NCBI RefSeq assembly: GCF_015553625.1
Contig: NZ_JADNGY010000001.1
Span: forward strand, 178,159-242,158
DNA: 64,000 nucleotides
Source: Streptococcus australis
Lineage (GTDB): Bacteria > Bacillota > Bacilli > Lactobacillales > Streptococcaceae
Direction of reading: 5' to 3'
Translations under genes and position numbers: made by a program
Part shown: positions 36,880-46,599 of the stretch, in pieces
Layout of the letters: each line of letters opens with the position of its first letter
Position numbering within the stretch: position 1 is the stretch's first letter
The notes under the pieces: model-generated
Databases searched by the model: none
What the model was told of the DNA's origin: nothing
The model's input: only the letters and a program-made list of their open reading frames with translations

Positions 36880-38457
36880 CTAGTTTTTCATCCATCCTTC
36901 CCATTTGGCGATCAAGCGCTGGCCTGTGTATTCTTGGATCTTTTCGACAGAATAAATCAGCGCTTCATTCCACGGTTTCAGATCTCTAAGGAAATAGTCT
37001 ATCGCTTTTTCTAGCTCTTCCTCCATCTCACCCAAGACATATCCATTTTTAAAATGGTCTACATACTCCGTATGGGTACGATTGATCTGAGGGATTCCTG
37101 CCGAAATGCCTGCAATTTGTGTATACAGATCGGGTTCCTCACTTACGTCTATTATTAAGCGAGTCTGTTCTAATTCTTTGATGATATCATTTTCGTTAAA
37201 GAAATTTCGAACCTTATAACGATCTAGCTTCTTTTCAAAGAGAGAGGCATCTTCGAGGAGGTGGTTTTCTCCCAGTTCTCGAGAATCAACCTGCCCCCCT
37301 AGAGAAGCTATCCCCATCTTGCTAGCCAAGTCTTCTAACTGATGATCCAGTGCCGCTACTGTTTCATCAGAAGCATTGTAAATCGCGAAAATGACCTCAA
37401 ACAAGGGATTTTTCGCTAAGATTTCAAACATTTTCTGTAAAACGGATTGAGAGGGGAGATCCTTTTCATCCAGGTGGAAAAAGATTTTCGACTCCTTCCT
37501 CTCCTGACTGCTTCCTAACCTCAGCCGTGAATCAAAGGACGTCAGGCGATGGATCTTAGAAGTAAGACTTGGAGCAAGACCAAGCAAGTCCTGTTTCGTT
37601 TTTTCACTATCCGTTATCACCAAGTCAACCTCTTTTAAAGAAAAATGAAGCGACGAATCTTCTTGAGATAAGGGCTGGCGTTGCCCATAAAAAGAAAGAA
37701 CCTTTGAAACACCTAGTCCCACTTGTTGGACAAAGGGTAGATTGACCGGATGGGCTGCAATCACCAGACGATCTTGACCCGGAACCAGGTCTCCTAGGTT
37801 GGCTTTCAATTTTTCAGCAACCACTTCTCCCATGTCCGGATAGGTTTCTCGTTTGAACTGCTTCTGAAAAGCTTCATTGACCAAGACCATGTGGCTAGCA
37901 TCTGTCAACAACTCTCTCAAGACCCAGTCACCTTCAGGGGTTAGATAGTCTTGAAAATAGGGACTTCCCTCTTTGTAGTATATAAGACTGGAAATAAAGC
38001 CTCGGTCATCCAGATACTGCACATAAACCGTTTCCTTATCCTTTACCCGTCTCACTGAGAGGATATTCCCGTCTACCCCCAGATCGATACTAGCAATCTC
38101 CTGGCCGCGACAGAACGCCACTATTTGAAAAGGCGTATAAGTAAAGCTTGTGTGAGCAGGCCATTCCAAATCCTCGACCTGAATCGGAAGCATCTCTTGA
38201 TGAGGGGAAATCCCCTGAATGTGGTCAAAAATCGACAGATAGTCTATTTCTAACAAATCTTGCCGATGGAGGTCGTAACGCAATTGCGGGCAATAGTGCG
38301 GAATCACTAATTTCCGCTCCACTCCCGCTTCCTGGAAGACCCGAAGCTGGTGAATAGTCTCATCAAATTCAATCGTAGCTTGCGTCCAATACCAAGGCGT
38401 CACCCTACTGTGCCAAATCCGCTCACTGCCATACCAGGCTGGTATAAAGTAATACAT
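36880..38457 (-). CDS. asp1: Accessory Sec protein Asp1
   Basis: Asp1 has a glycosyltransferase-like GT-B fold without catalysis and is part of the Asp1-Asp2-Asp3 complex that targets glycosylated SRRPs to SecA2. The 525 residues start MYYFIPAWYGSERIWHSRV, a family hallmark. Conserved features include YVQYLDDRGFISSLIYY, the repeat-like middle and AGISAGIPQINRTHTEYVDH near the C-terminus. It follows secY2 by eight bases. Confidence 0.95.
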   Translation of the reverse strand: MYYFIPAWYGSERIWHSRVTPWYWTQATIEFDETIHQLRVFQEAGVERKLVIPHYCPQLRYDLHRQDLLEIDYLSIFDHIQGISPHQEMLPIQVEDLEWPAHTSFTYTPFQIVAFCRGQEIASIDLGVDGNILSVRRVKDKETVYVQYLDDRGFISSLIYYKEGSPYFQDYLTPEGDWVLRELLTDASHMVLVNEAFQKQFKRETYPDMGEVVAEKLKANLGDLVPGQDRLVIAAHPVNLPFVQQVGLGVSKVLSFYGQRQPLSQEDSSLHFSLKEVDLVITDSEKTKQDLLGLAPSLTSKIHRLTSFDSRLRLGSSQERKESKIFFHLDEKDLPSQSVLQKMFEILAKNPLFEVIFAIYNASDETVAALDHQLEDLASKMGIASLGGQVDSRELGENHLLEDASLFEKKLDRYKVRNFFNENDIIKELEQTRLIIDVSEEPDLYTQIAGISAGIPQINRTHTEYVDHFKNGYVLGEMEEELEKAIDYFLRDLKPWNEALIYSVEKIQEYTGQRLIAKWEGWMKN

Positions 38458-38465
38458 AACAACTC

Positions 38466-39680
38466 CTAAAACAATCTTGTATAGCCTTGGTTCACGCGAA
38501 GGGCTCGAACTTCCTCTCGGATGGTCGACATCATCCCCACAAACATGAGAAAACTCCCTGGAATCATGGCCAAACGCAAAAGTCCTCTATCCCAGAGCAG
38601 AAGAAGGAAAGGCAATGCTGTAAACAGAATTAAATAAAGTGTCCCAAAGACCGTTAAACGAAAGACAATTCGATTGATGTACCGACGTGTCTCTTCGCCA
38701 GGATAAACGAAATCAATATACTCTGAGTTTTTCATCATCTTGTCTGCAATTTCTTCCCCATTGACCGTCACAAAGGCAAAAGCAAAGGACAAAATTGCTA
38801 TCATCAGACCGTAGAGCAGGATCCAAGCTGGCGCTCCTATTACCAACTCCTTTGCGATACTGGCAGCCCATGACGCACGGGGATTGATGGCTTGGACTAG
38901 CAAAAAGATATACTGCGGGATAGAAACCAAGGTCATGGCATACATAAAGGGCATCCCCCCAGCTGGATTGAGCTTGACCTCTAAAAAGGTGTGAGGTTTC
39001 AAACTATTATGAATCCCCAGTTTATTCACAGGGATCCGATAGCGAGCATACTCAATGCATACGACCATGAAAATAAATGTTAATAAAAGGGGCACTAGAA
39101 ACAGGAGGCTGTATGCTGAACCCCCACTCTTTGACAAGGTTCCAAGGACATCCTCTGGCAAGTACAGGAGCATCCCCGCCATCATGATCACAATAGAATT
39201 CCCCAAGCCTAGGGCCGTATTTAAATCAGCTAACCAGACCAAGAAAAAGGTTCCTGCAATCATTATCAAGGCATTGAGCGAGACAACTAGAAGGGGGCTC
39301 AGATCTGTTTGTAAGGGGAGATAAAGAGAGATGGCCAGAGATTGAACAAGAGCAAGAGCAAGTGTCAGGTACATCTTCCGTCGTTCCACAAGCTCCGAAC
39401 TGGTCCTCTCCAGGTTATACCGTTTAGATACTGTAAACAACCGCCACAAAATCATGGAAGACATCCAGGGAGAAAGTCCAAGAGCGAAGATGGACATGCC
39501 ACGAAGATTTCCACCCATGATAGCACTCGTCAACTCCAGACCCCTTGCAGCACCTTCATTCACATTTAGAACCTTCGCTAGGTCTACAAAGGGCAAGGTG
39601 ATTTTACTTCCTAAAACATAAACAAAAACGAATAGGATTGTCCAAAATAATCGTTTCCTAACTCCAGATTGTTTCATCAT
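38466..39680 (-). CDS. secY2: Accessory Sec channel SecY2
   Basis: A SecY paralogue forming the membrane channel for glycosylated SRRPs. The 404 residues span ten predicted helices. The plug and TM2 region (GLELTSAIMGGNLRGMSIFALGLSPWMSSMIL) and the cytosolic loops (VNKLGIHNSLKPHTFLEVKL, GEETRRYINRIV) are conserved but shortened compared with SecY. It is the first gene of the export operon. Two terminators stand between it and the preceding adhesin, so it likely has its own promoter, which was not identified with confidence in 39681-39779. Confidence 0.95.
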   Translation of the reverse strand: MMKQSGVRKRLFWTILFVFVYVLGSKITLPFVDLAKVLNVNEGAARGLELTSAIMGGNLRGMSIFALGLSPWMSSMILWRLFTVSKRYNLERTSSELVERRKMYLTLALALVQSLAISLYLPLQTDLSPLLVVSLNALIMIAGTFFLVWLADLNTALGLGNSIVIMMAGMLLYLPEDVLGTLSKSGGSAYSLLFLVPLLLTFIFMVVCIEYARYRIPVNKLGIHNSLKPHTFLEVKLNPAGGMPFMYAMTLVSIPQYIFLLVQAINPRASWAASIAKELVIGAPAWILLYGLMIAILSFAFAFVTVNGEEIADKMMKNSEYIDFVYPGEETRRYINRIVFRLTVFGTLYLILFTALPFLLLLWDRGLLRLAMIPGSFLMFVGMMSTIREEVRALRVNQGYTRLF

Positions 39681-39779
39681 ATCCTGCTCTTCTACTCCCC
39701 CTTCTTTCGAATGCTTATCCTAACTAAGTCCTCTCATCAAATTTGACCATTTCACCTAAACGATCTCTGATCTATAAGA

Positions 39780-39814
39780 GAAAAAAAGTTCTTCAGAAGA
39801 TGATCTGAAGAACC
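39780..39814 (-). terminator. Second terminator after the large SRRP gene
   Basis: Minus strand GTTCTTCAGA pairs with TCTGAAGAAC around a 6-base loop and is followed by seven T. Confidence 0.92.
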
Positions 39815-39884
39815 ACTATTCATCTAGCTTTTCTCCATTCATTATACCATATTTCACTAGGCTTTTCACCCGACATTCTCAAAG

Positions 39885-39916
39885 AAAACCGACAAATCCA
39901 CTCATGGATCTGCCGG
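39885..39916 (-). terminator. First terminator after the large SRRP gene
   Basis: Minus strand CCGGCAGATCCA-TGAG-TGGATTTGTCGG (two G-T pairs), followed by TTTTCTTTG. Together with the hairpin at 39780-39814 it forms a double stop between the adhesin and secY2. Confidence 0.8.
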
Positions 39917-39970
39917 TATATCAGAAGAATCGAAAGAAGCAAATTTTCAATTTAAGAAAGATGATTGTAT

Positions 39971-42900
39971 TTACTTTTTACGATGGAAAAATGAGGCCAA
40001 GCCTGCAAAGAAAGCTACTACAAGCGTAATGAACAGCTCACGTGACGTCACTCCCAGAGAGTCCGACGCCGATTTCGCTTCAGAGACAGAAGCAGCCGAT
40101 TTCTCGCCAGAAGAGCTCATCTGAGGAGTCACTTGACTTTGTGAATGGGATTGACTTGCCGAGCTAGAGGTAGAACGACTCGTTGAAAGAGAAGTCGATT
40201 CTGAGGAGAGCTGGCTTGCTTTTAATGAAACAAGTGTGCTCGCTGGCTCCTGAAGACTCGCCGAAGCAGACCCGTACACCACTGTAGATTCGTTTACTGC
40301 ATTTGAAGCCAAGGCAGAAGCGGATGACCAATTTGATGCCTGTGACATAGAATGAGTAGACGAAGTCGATCTATTTGTAGAAGTCGAAGACTGATCAGAA
40401 GCACTCGTTTGATGCGATGCTGAAGCCAATTCAGAGGTTTGTTTGTTTGAAGCAGATTCGGATGGGCTTGCTAAAACAGACGCTGAATTCAAGACTGATT
40501 TTGATGCGCTTGCTGACGCGGAAACGGATGCTGAAGTCAACTTAGACACTGAGGCAGACTGAAGCTCAGAAGATTCCATTTGAGCTACAGATTCTGATAT
40601 GCTGGTTGAAACTGACTCTGAGATTGAAGCGGATGCCAATTCAGAGGCTTGTTTGTTTGAAGCAGATTCAGAGGCACTGATTGAAACAGACTCAAAACTC
40701 AAGATAGATTCTGAAGCTCTTGCTGACGCGGAAACGGATGCTGAAGTCAACTCAGACACTGAGGCAGATTGAAGTTCAGAAGATTCCATACGAGCTACAG
40801 ATTCGGATGTGCTGGTTGAAACTGACTCAGATGTTGATGTCGACTCTAACTCAGAGGATTGCTTGCGAGAAGCAGATTCTGATGCACTTTCTGAAACAGA
40901 CTCAGAACTCAAAATAGATTCTGAAGCTCTTGCTGAAACTGACTCAGAGGTCGAAGCCAATTTAGAGGCTTGCTTGCGAGAAGCCGATTCGGATGCACTT
41001 TCTGAAACAGATGTTGAATTCAAGACCGATTCTGATACGCTTACTGAAACTGATGCAGAGTTCAAAACAGACTCTGAACTACTTACTGATACAGACTCAC
41101 TAGTTGACACTGAATCAGATGTTGATGTTGACTCTAACTCAGAAACTTGCTTGCTTGAAGCAGACTCAGAACTCAAGATAGATTCCGAAGCTCTTGCTGA
41201 AACGGACTCAGAGATTGAAGCGGATGCCAATTCAGAGGCTTGTTTGGTTGAAGCAGATTCGGATGCACTTTCTGAAACAGATGCTGAATTCAAGACCGAT
41301 TCAGATACGCTGGCTGAAACTGACTCTGAGGCCGAAGCCAATTCAGAGGCTTGCTTGCGAGAAGCAGATTCGGATGCTCTTGCTGAAACAGACGCTGAAT
41401 TCAAGACCAATTCAGATACGCTGGCTGACGCACTTGTCGATGTTGAAACGGAAACGCTGATTGATTCAGAAGTCAACTCAGACACTGAGGCAGACTGAAG
41501 CTCAGAAGCTTGTTTGTTTGAAGCAAATTCGGATGTGCTCGCTGAAACAGATGCTGAATTCAATTCCGATTCGGATACGCTGGCTGAAACAGATGCACTT
41601 GATTCTGACACACTTGTAGATGCTGAAGTTGACACGCTTGTTGATTTCGAAGTCAACTCAGACACTGAGGCAGATTGAAGCTCAGAAGATTCCATTTGAG
41701 CTTCAGATTCTGATGTGCTTGCTGAAACAGATGCAGAATTCAAAACAGACTCTGAACTACTTACTGATACAGACTCACTAGTTGACACTGAATCAGATGT
41801 TGATGTTGACTCAAACTCAGAGGCTTGCTTGCGAGAAGCAGATTCAGATGCACGGATTGAAACAGACTCGGAATTCAAGACTGATTCGGATGCGCTGGCT
41901 GAAACTGACTCTGAGGCCGAAGCCAATTCAGAGGCTTGTTTGTTTGAAGCAGATTCTGATGCGCTTGCTGAAGCCGAAACGGATTCCGAACTCAACTCAG
42001 ATACAGATGTAGACTGAAGCTCAGAAGATTCCATTTGAGCTTCAGATTCTGATGTGCTAGTTGAGACTGACTCTGATGTTGAAGCAGACGCCAACTCAGA
42101 AACTTGCGTGCGTGAGGTCGAATCAGAGACACTGTTTGAAACAGACGCTGAATTCAAGACTGATTCTGATACGCTGGCTGAAACCGATGCTCTTGCTTCT
42201 GACACACTTGTCAAAGCCGAAGCTGAAACGCTTGTTGATTTCGAAGTCAACTCAGACACTGAGACAGATTGAAGTTCAGAAGATTCCATACGAGCTACAG
42301 ATTCTGAAGTGCTAGTTGAGACTGACTCAGAGGCTGAGGTTGAAGCCGATGCCAACTCAGATGCTAGCTTGCTTGAGGTTGACTCAGATGCACTTGTTGA
42401 AACGGATGTTGAATTCAAGACTGATTCTGACGCGCTTGCTGAAACTGACGCACTAGTTTTTGAAGCACTCGTTGAAACTGACTCAGAGGTCGAAGCAGAC
42501 GCCAACTCAGAAGCTTGTTTACTTGAGGTTGATTCAGATGTACTTACTGAAACGGACTCGGAACTCAAGACTGATTCAGATACGCTTGCCGAAATCGACG
42601 CACTTGCTTCTGAAACACTTATCGATGATGAACTTGACACACTAGTTGATTCCGAAATCAACTCAGATACTGAAGCGGATTGAAGTTCAGAAGATTTCAT
42701 TTGAGCTACAGATTCCGAAGTACTTGCCGACGTTGATGCAATCGACTCTGATACAGACAACGATCCACTCAATGATTTGGATGCAGATTTCTCTGAAGCA
42801 GATAGAGAGCTACTTGCTGATTCTGAAACGGATACTTCTGAGGCTGATACCGATGCACTTGTCGATGCTGATGAGATCGACTCTGATACAGACAAGGATC

Positions 42901-45900
42901 CGCTCAATGATTCGGATGCTGATTTCTCTGAAGCTGACAGAGAACTACTTAACGATTCTGAAACGGCTACCTCTGAGGCTGATAACGAACTACTTACCGA
43001 GATGGAAACAGACTCCAACTCAGATGCTAGCTTGCTTGAGGTTGACTCAGATGCACTTGTTGAAACGGATGCTGAACTCAAGACAGAATTAGATGCACTG
43101 ATTGAAACAGACTTAGAATTCAATTCCGATTCGAATGCGCTGGCCGAAATCGACGTACTTGCTTCTGAAGCACTTATCGATGATGAAGTTGACACGCTAG
43201 TTGATTCCGAAATCAACTCAGATACTGAAGCGGATTGAAGTTCAGAAGATTTCATACGAGCTACAGATTCTGAAGTACTTGCTGACGTTGATGCAATTGA
43301 CTCTGATACAGACAAGGAACCACTTAATGATTTGGATGCTGATTTCTCTGAAGCTGACAACGAGCTACTTGCTGAAGTAGAAACAACCGACTCTGATACA
43401 GACAGGGAACCACTTAATGATTCAGAAGCAAATTTCTCCGAAGCAGATAGAGAGCTACTTGTTGATGCTGAAACGGATACCTCTGAGGCTGATAACGATG
43501 CGCTTGTCGAAGCGGAAGAAATCGATTCTGATACAGACAAGGATTCGCTTACTGATTCAGAAGATGACTTCTCTGAGACTGACAACGAACTACTTGCTGA
43601 AGTGGAAACAATTGACTCTGATACAGACAGCGATCCACTCAAGGATTCAGAAGCGGATTTCTCTGAAACTGACAATGAACTGCTTGCTGAAGCCGAAACG
43701 GATACCTCTGAGGCTGATAACGATGCGCTTGTCGAAGCGGAAGAAATCGACTCCGATACAGACAAGGAGCCACTCAATGACTCAGAAGCTAACTTCTCTG
43801 AAGCAGATAGAGAGCTACTTACCGATACTGAAGCTGAGACCTCCGAATCATTCTGCAAATTAGACTGAGAAGAAGATAGCGATTGAGATTCGAGTTCCTG
43901 TGAAATAGAAAAACTATCTGATACCGAGTCACTACTTGACATCGACTCAGATAAGGACGTTGATTGACTATCCCACAGAGAAACAGCTACAGACAGAGAT
44001 TGAGATTCTGAAGCAACTACTTGCGAGGTGCTTTCTGAGTATGAAAGACTATCTTGTGTTGACATCGAATGAGAAGCTGAATAAATGAATGATTGAGAAC
44101 TCAATTCAGAAGGAGTCATTCTTCGGTAATAGTAATTCACACTCTTCAATGGAAAGTAACTAACTCGGGTCGAAACCGTATGATAAAACTTAGAAAATCC
44201 GTCTGCACCTTGAAGGGATGCATCATCACCCACAATATGGTTACCGCTATGCTGTGCTTGATTTTCTGGAGCGGAAGTATAGGGTTTACGGAAAGAATAT
44301 TCCTTACCCGTTTTTTCATCCGTATAGCTCTCCTTCTCTGTCAAGGAGAACCAACCTGAGATTTTTAACTTAAAGTTTTTTCCATCTGAAAAATCGGGAG
44401 TAACTGTAAGAGAATAATCTTCTTTCTTACTTTTTACCTCTCGCGTCTCAAGATGTTCAAAGGTTTCATTCCAATGATCATTTCTAAAGGCCTTTTCATA
44501 GACTAAGGTATAATTTGCAAGGTCAAATACTGTACCGTTATCACCTTTCCGGTAATTTCTCTGTTTGGAAGGATCCAACACATAGTATTTTAAAGTGAAA
44601 TCGCCATTTGGACTCGTCACTTCTCGGACAAGCTTAATATAGTGGTCTCTTGCCCCTCCTCGATATGCTTCGACAGTCTGTTTCCCAACTTCACTAAGAT
44701 CAAAAATACCAGACATTTTATTCTGATGGTAGTCTACTAGCGGAACTTGAACAAAACCATCCAATTGTCGAGCAGCTGAAGCTGTGTACTCCTGACCTTC
44801 AATACCAACCTGGGCATAAGAAGCCAAAACAGTTTCCCTGCCATTCGGGACGTAAGCTCCTTGTCGGAATTCTCCCTTGTCCCGAATGAGCTTGTAATAG
44901 GTAACATGTTCAGCACTTCGTGATGGAACAATGGATGCTACTGTCGATGGTGCATAAAGACCTACATTTTTAGGTTCTAGCACATCATAAAGCTGTTGAA
45001 TCATAAATTTAGGAGTCTGGTAACTTACACTTTGCATCCGTATAACTCCAGGTTTCCCATCATTATAAATTGAGTAAAAGACCCTGTATTGGCGGTTTGT
45101 ATCTGAACCAACTAATTCCTTTGGTAAATCAAACTCAACCACACTATTTGCTTTAACTGTTTGAGCATAAACCTCCGTACCACTAGACTTTTTAACCAAG
45201 CGGAAGTATACATCGACACCTTTAGGAGTAGTTGAACCAATCGAGCTACGATCGACGGATAAGGTTGCATAATAATCCAGAGGATCCGGCTTCACTCGAT
45301 TAACGAAATCCCAAATAGCAAAAGTATAGCGCGTCACATCATGAGTCTCAGAAAGAGATTTGAGAGCCTCAGGATCAAGATTTGTAACAGATTTATCTAA
45401 ATGCGGATCCTTTTCTACTCCTGCAAATTTCAAAGCAGCATCTTCGATATTAGCTCCGTTTCGGTCTTCCAAATCAGGAGTAATTTCTGATAACTCTTCA
45501 GAGTCCGTTACGGTTTCATAAATTGGTGCCAACTGAGCTGCAATGGCAGGTTTGCCGTTTACACTGCTATTCCCCACAAAACCTGATGCTTTCAGAGCAA
45601 GCATCAGCTCGTCAACAGACTGATTTAAGCGTTGACGCTGACCCACATAAGCTTGCGTCCCTACATTTTCATGAAGCAACTGAGTACTGGTTGATAAATC
45701 GGTTTGCACCTTAGCGATAGCAGCTGAAAGAGCTGCTTTTTGATCCGCATCTGTAAGGTTTGAGGCATAGTTTTCGGCCATTTGGGTCAACAAGGTCGCT
45801 TCTGACAGATTCTGTTCTAGACCAACCTTATCCGTTGCACTTAGAACCCTTTCGGTCGTTTCCAGGCTTGACTCTGATGTCGTCGTAGCTTCTGAAGCAG

Positions 45901-46360
45901 ATTCGCTCAGAGCCACAGTAAGGCTCTCAGAACCGTGCTCGCTTAAAGAGACTGAAGCACTTGTCGATTCGAAACTTTCTTCTGACATTGATCTGGCATC
46001 AGAAACAGATCCAATCACTAAGCTATTGGCCTCTGCTAAGGTCTCTTTCTGTAATTCAGAAGTTGTCACCACATCAGTTCCTGCTTCATCCGCAAAAGCC
46101 GTGTTGATAATGGAGGTAGCACCAGCAGCTGCTCCCGTCGCCAATAAGCCTTTCAGTACAAATTGACTTGTAGAACGGATCCCATCCCGCTCCTTATCTG
46201 ACTTCGTTACAACTCTTGTTTCTACTTCTCCACGAACAATTTTAAATAAACCTAAGGTAGAATTTTCTGAACGAACCCAGTGCTTCCCAGACTTGATTAA
46301 CTTGAAACGAGTCGTTCGATCCATCTCCCTAACTTTTCCATTCAAACGTTTAAAAAACAT
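39971..46360 (-). CDS. Serine-rich repeat adhesin 1 (2,129 aa, degenerate wall anchor)
   Basis: Substrate of the SecA2/SecY2 route. The long N-terminal signal carries the KxGKxW-type motif FKLIKSGKHWVR (about 19-31) and a hydrophobic core LLATGAAAGATSIINTAFADE (about 71-91). A short Ser-rich region follows (about 100-165), then a helical segment (about 175-255), a non-repeat binding region (about 330-755, beta-rich) and a huge SRR2 of SAS/SES/SVS repeats (about 757-2090). The C-terminal hydrophobic segment ends FFHRKK, but the sorting motif position reads SLGVTSREL, with no LPXTG. Its promoter is at 46392-46419. Likely roles are adhesion to host glycoprotein or platelets; the ligand is unknown. 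The BR region was not matched to a named domain. Confidence 0.93.
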   Translation of the reverse strand: MFFKRLNGKVREMDRTTRFKLIKSGKHWVRSENSTLGLFKIVRGEVETRVVTKSDKERDGIRSTSQFVLKGLLATGAAAGATSIINTAFADEAGTDVVTTSELQKETLAEANSLVIGSVSDARSMSEESFESTSASVSLSEHGSESLTVALSESASEATTTSESSLETTERVLSATDKVGLEQNLSEATLLTQMAENYASNLTDADQKAALSAAIAKVQTDLSTSTQLLHENVGTQAYVGQRQRLNQSVDELMLALKASGFVGNSSVNGKPAIAAQLAPIYETVTDSEELSEITPDLEDRNGANIEDAALKFAGVEKDPHLDKSVTNLDPEALKSLSETHDVTRYTFAIWDFVNRVKPDPLDYYATLSVDRSSIGSTTPKGVDVYFRLVKKSSGTEVYAQTVKANSVVEFDLPKELVGSDTNRQYRVFYSIYNDGKPGVIRMQSVSYQTPKFMIQQLYDVLEPKNVGLYAPSTVASIVPSRSAEHVTYYKLIRDKGEFRQGAYVPNGRETVLASYAQVGIEGQEYTASAARQLDGFVQVPLVDYHQNKMSGIFDLSEVGKQTVEAYRGGARDHYIKLVREVTSPNGDFTLKYYVLDPSKQRNYRKGDNGTVFDLANYTLVYEKAFRNDHWNETFEHLETREVKSKKEDYSLTVTPDFSDGKNFKLKISGWFSLTEKESYTDEKTGKEYSFRKPYTSAPENQAQHSGNHIVGDDASLQGADGFSKFYHTVSTRVSYFPLKSVNYYYRRMTPSELSSQSFIYSASHSMSTQDSLSYSESTSQVVASESQSLSVAVSLWDSQSTSLSESMSSSDSVSDSFSISQELESQSLSSSQSNLQNDSEVSASVSVSSSLSASEKLASESLSGSLSVSESISSASTSASLSASEVSVSASASSSLSVSEKSASESLSGSLSVSESIVSTSASSSLSVSEKSSSESVSESLSVSESISSASTSASLSASEVSVSASTSSSLSASEKFASESLSGSLSVSESVVSTSASSSLSASEKSASKSLSGSLSVSESIASTSASTSESVARMKSSELQSASVSELISESTSVSTSSSISASEASTSISASAFESELNSKSVSISASNSVLSSASVSTSASESTSSKLASELESVSISVSSSLSASEVAVSESLSSSLSASEKSASESLSGSLSVSESISSASTSASVSASEVSVSESASSSLSASEKSASKSLSGSLSVSESIASTSASTSESVAQMKSSELQSASVSELISESTSVSSSSSISVSEASASISASVSESVLSSESVSVSTSESTSSKQASELASASTSESVSTSASKTSASVSASASESVLNSTSVSTSASESTSSKLASELASASTSASESVSTSTSESVARMESSELQSVSVSELTSKSTSVSASALTSVSEARASVSASVSESVLNSASVSNSVSDSTSRTQVSELASASTSESVSTSTSESEAQMESSELQSTSVSELSSESVSASASASESASNKQASELASASESVSASASESVLNSESVSIRASESASRKQASEFESTSTSDSVSTSESVSVSSSESVLNSASVSASTSESEAQMESSELQSASVSELTSKSTSVSTSASTSVSESSASVSASVSESELNSASVSASTSEFASNKQASELQSASVSELTSESISVSVSTSTSASASVSELVLNSASVSARASESASRKQASELASASESVSASVSESVLNSASVSESASESASTKQASELASASISESVSARASESILSSESASSKQVSELESTSTSDSVSTSESVSVSSSESVLNSASVSVSVSESVLNSTSVSESASESASRKQASKLASTSESVSARASESILSSESVSESASESASRKQSSELESTSTSESVSTSTSESVARMESSELQSASVSELTSASVSASARASESILSFESVSISASESASNKQASELASASISESVSTSISESVAQMESSELQSASVSKLTSASVSASASASKSVLNSASVLASPSESASNKQTSELASASHQTSASDQSSTSTNRSTSSTHSMSQASNWSSASALASNAVNESTVVYGSASASLQEPASTLVSLKASQLSSESTSLSTSRSTSSSASQSHSQSQVTPQMSSSGEKSAASVSEAKSASDSLGVTSRELFITLVVAFFAGLASFFHRKK
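40150..44085 (-). repeat. SRR2 coding repeat of adhesin 1
   Basis: About 3.9 kb encoding alternating Ser with Ala, Val, Glu and Thr. Recurring blocks include SELQSASVSEL, ESTSKSTSVS, SASVSASVSESVLNSASVS and SASESASRKQASELASAS, arranged as irregular higher-order units. The antisense strand has long open frames only because of the repeat composition. The region is expected to vary in length by recombination and to carry dense O-glycans. Confidence 0.95.
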
Positions 46361-46391
46361 GAATATCCCCTCAACATTATAGTCATTAAAT

Positions 46392-46419
46392 ATTATACAT
46401 TATTACTATACATATTCAA
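46392..46419 (-). promoter_or_regulatory. Promoter of adhesin 1
   Basis: Minus strand TTGAAT (46414-46419), 16-base spacer, TATAAT (46392-46397), 32 bases before the ATG. The surrounding sequence is very AT-rich. Confidence 0.7.
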
Positions 46420-46521
46420 GTAATTTGAGGTAAATAACAATTCAATTTTCAAAAAATTCCTCCTCGAAAGTATTTTCATTATTTTTTGATAAAATCAGCG
46501 AAATCTAATAGGGTAAAACAG

Positions 46522-46551
46522 AAAAAAAGAACCTCAAAATGAGATTCTTTT
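46522..46551 (-). terminator. Terminator of adhesin 2
   Basis: Minus strand AAAGAATCTCA pairs with TGAGGTTCTTT (one mismatch) and is followed by T-rich sequence, 50 bases after the stop. The two adhesin genes therefore appear separately transcribed. Confidence 0.85.
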
Positions 46552-46599
46552 GTAGACACTCAAAATAATAGATGGCTGTTTTCACATAGCGATACAGGA

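Noticed and set aside
40720..43868. Several long plus-strand open frames opposite the large SRRP gene, rich in Glu, Asp, Thr and Ser
   Set aside because: They are the antisense reading of the Ser-rich repeat codons. They lack ribosome binding sites and fall entirely within the repeat.
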